Part shown: positions 62,150-64,000 of the stretch, piece by piece
Position numbering within the stretch: the first letter of the stretch is position 1
How the letters are laid out: each line of letters opens with the position of its first letter
Notes under the pieces: generated by a model
The model's database searches: none
What the model was told of the DNA's origin: nothing
What the model saw: only the letters and a program-made list of their open reading frames with translations
Source of the DNA: Gemmatimonadota bacterium
Lineage (GTDB): Bacteria > Gemmatimonadota > Gemmatimonadetes > Longimicrobiales > Gaopeijiaceae
Direction of reading: 5' to 3'
Length of the DNA: 64,000 nucleotides
NCBI GenBank assembly: GCA_041390125.1
Contig: JAWKQN010000011.1
Location: 124,001-188,000, forward strand
Program-made: the position numbers and the translations under genes

Positions 62150-64000
62150 GCTGACTGTACGGTGCGTCGTCGTTGGTGGCGTCGGCATCCGGTTGCTCCC
62201 CCGTGACGGTCCACGTCGAGGTGTGGACACCCACGGTGGCGCCTTCGAACGAGACGGTGATGTCCACCTGTCCGCCGGGCGGGATGGATCCGACCTCGCA
62301 GGTGACTGCGCCTGCCCCGTCGAGCGCACACGTAGCGCCGCTTGCCGAGACGAAAGCCAGCCCGCTGAGCGGCGTCGACGACACGGTCGACCCCGAGGAT
62401 TCGGTCGGACCGTGGTTGGTGACCCGGAACACGGTATCCATCGTGTCTCCCACGAACTGGTTGTCCTCCTGGGACACCTTGATCAGGGAGAGGTCCGCGG
62501 CGCCGTCGTTGTCCGTGATCGTGACCGGGACCAGCACGGGCGAGGAGGGGCTGCCTCCCTTCCCTGCGCCGACCAGCACGTGCCGGATGGTGTCCACGTG
62601 CGGACCTTCCACCCATCCATCGTCGATGGCTCGTGCAGCCATCAGGCGCGGAAGCATCCAGTCGATCAGGGGGATGTCCACGCGGCGTGTGCCGGAGGTC
62701 TGCGCCAGCGCGGAGCTCGCCTCGAGCACCAGGTCGCCGGTGGGCGGGACATCCCCCAGACAGACCCGATAGACCTCGGGCCCACCACCCTCGCTCAAGG
62801 CGAGCGTCGACGGCGTGGCATAGAGCGGCTCGGGTCCGGGTCGGTAGCCCACCAGCGCCAACAGCCCGGTGGGGTTGTGCAGGCGCCACGCTCGGTTGGG
62901 GCCGGTGTTGAGGCCGGACCAGGAGTCGAACGTCCCGCGCGGGACGAGCCCCTTTCCGCCGTCCGTGATCACCGGGATCACCTGACCGCACACGCCGCCC
63001 TGGAAGGGGGAGAGCGTGCGGACGGTGAGCTTCCCTCCGTACCCCACCGCGCCCGCGACCGACACCCGATCGTACGTCCCGGGCATGGTGTCGGCGACCT
63101 GGAGCACGAGCTCGCTGGCGGTGTCCAGGAAGAGAGATCCCGCGCTCAGGGTTCCGAGACGGGGATCGGGCAGGCCGGGCAGCGTGGCACGCTGGAAGCC
63201 CGGTTTCACGGTGGCCCCTTCGGAGAACACTGTTCCCAGGGAGCCGCCGCCCTCCAGCGTCCCCCCCACCATCCTCAGCGTCCCCTGCATCACGCCGGTG
63301 CGTTCCGATGTGAAGGTGCCGTCTTCCAGAGTCAACTCGCTTCCGGTGGCCACCGACACGAGACCGGCGTTCTGGAAATCGGGACCACCCCAGGCCTTGT
63401 AGACGCGTAGCGGCTGTTCGGTCGACACCGTCCCGGTGTTCAGGAACGACACCACCTCCATGCTGAACTCCGCGCCTCCGGTCAGCGCGAGCGTGCCGGA
63501 GTTCTCCGCGCCATACCACGAACCCATCTCCAGCTCGACCTGTTGACCGGGTTGGGCCTGGATCTCGACCTCACCGTGGTTCACCCAGGGGCTCTGACCG
63601 TCGTAGCTCCAGAAGTCGATCGTGTCGGCCGGTTCGGACAGCACCAGGCGGCCGCCCGCCTCCATCCCTCCCTGGATCTGCTTGACGCGGGTCGCTTCGA
63701 TGTTGCCGCCGGTCGGGGCATTGAACGCCACGTCGGGAAGGTCCGTTCGCAGGACGGATTGACCGGAGCCACCCACCAACGACGGCAGGGTGCCTCCCGT
63801 CCACCAGAACATGCCGATGTCGGCGTGGATCCGCAGGGGTGCCGAGCCGCCGATGGTGCCTCGCAGGTGTCCGAACATCAGGTAGTAGTGATCGGGGTGC
63901 GACACCTCCACCTCCCCCGACCCTTCGGTCAGGATGAATCCGAGGTTCGTGAACCACGGGAAGGACGTCCCGACCTCGAGGAGGACGGACGTGCCCCCCG
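62139..64000 (-). CDS. DUF11-ended surface protein (5' part outside the window)
   Basis: The frame stays open to the right edge, so the N-terminus and signal peptide are missing. The 620 visible residues are beta-rich: a passenger-like stretch with repeats such as G-T-L-A-L-T-G-G-A-E, G-S-L-F-L-D and G-L-V-S-V-A (about the first 300), a Calx-beta-like segment (P-S-T-L-A-L-S-E-G-G-G ... V-P-V-T-I-T-D-N-D), and a C-terminal DUF11 domain (A-D-L-S-L-I-K-V-S ... A-T-N-D-D-A). Unlike the giant gene it has no barrel or OmpA domain at the C-terminus. Probably secreted or surface-attached by another route, for example a sorting system. Function unknown. Confidence 0.75.
   Translation of the reverse strand, partial: GGTSVLLEVGTSFPWFTNLGFILTEGSGEVEVSHPDHYYLMFGHLRGTIGGSAPLRIHADIGMFWWTGGTLPSLVGGSGQSVLRTDLPDVAFNAPTGGNIEATRVKQIQGGMEAGGRLVLSEPADTIDFWSYDGQSPWVNHGEVEIQAQPGQQVELEMGSWYGAENSGTLALTGGAEFSMEVVSFLNTGTVSTEQPLRVYKAWGGPDFQNAGLVSVATGSELTLEDGTFTSERTGVMQGTLRMVGGTLEGGGSLGTVFSEGATVKPGFQRATLPGLPDPRLGTLSAGSLFLDTASELVLQVADTMPGTYDRVSVAGAVGYGGKLTVRTLSPFQGGVCGQVIPVITDGGKGLVPRGTFDSWSGLNTGPNRAWRLHNPTGLLALVGYRPGPEPLYATPSTLALSEGGGPEVYRVCLGDVPPTGDLVLEASSALAQTSGTRRVDIPLIDWMLPRLMAARAIDDGWVEGPHVDTIRHVLVGAGKGGSPSSPVLVPVTITDNDGAADLSLIKVSQEDNQFVGDTMDTVFRVTNHGPTESSGSTVSSTPLSGLAFVSASGATCALDGAGAVTCEVGSIPPGGQVDITVSFEGATVGVHTSTWTVTGEQPDADATNDDAPYSQRVN

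Overview
The window is chromosomal DNA of a very GC-rich, double-membraned bacterium. Gene content (TolC/RND efflux, OmpA-type and DUF11 outer-membrane proteins, PIG-L deacetylase, propeller sensor kinase, many exported proteins with an A-x-A|Q signal-peptidase site) and coding style resemble Gemmatimonadota or a nearby FCB lineage. This placement is inferred from gene content only. I see no phage, insertion sequence, integrase or CRISPR array. Two single-base frame breaks (acrB-like gene near 8590, dacB near 10315) look like sequencing errors or young mutations.

Layout. 1-2050: suf Fe-S assembly genes (sufC then sufB, leftward; sufB runs off the left edge) behind a promoter with a palindromic operator candidate. 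2124-8795: patatin-like lipase, then a TolC / membrane-fusion / RND efflux operon. 8823-11919: leftward dacB, a YbjQ-family gene, and an ECF sigma factor with its anti-sigma factor. 12097-20915: an exported YCF48-like propeller; leftward class V aminotransferase and M20 peptidase; a propeller-type histidine kinase with its NarL-type regulator; an exported OmpA-domain protein. 21217-28414: a tight rightward run of ligA, polX, a Ca2+/Na+ exchanger, a DUF2157-like membrane protein and a class III aminotransferase. 28455-34872: fabI preceded by an array of palindromic repeats, an exported propeller, an aconitase-family enzyme with its swivel domain first, and a PAS-GGDEF protein. 35181-35517: a compact tRNA-Glu/tRNA-Val operon with a recognisable promoter, leader hairpin and terminator-like hairpin. 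35664-43267: pterin carbinolamine dehydratase, a complete BMP-type (nucleoside-like) ABC importer, and a large exported PIG-L deacetylase.

43587-54935 is the centrepiece: one gene for about 3780 residues, with a signal peptide, about 18 DUF11/Cna-B-like modules, a predicted outer-membrane beta-barrel and a C-terminal OmpA peptidoglycan-binding domain. This is an adhesin-like protein that may display its N-terminal stalk through its own barrel and anchor itself to the cell wall. After it come a divergent HxlR regulator / thioredoxin-like pair (possible redox switch), a creatininase-family protein, a pfkA-tag-aldo/keto reductase operon, a SufT-like MIP18 protein, an unrecognised 671-residue exported protein and, at the right edge, a second DUF11-ended surface protein that is incomplete.

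Starts were chosen from homologue length, signal peptides, ribosome-binding sites and stop/start overlaps. Family assignments are from recognised motifs; no database search was possible.
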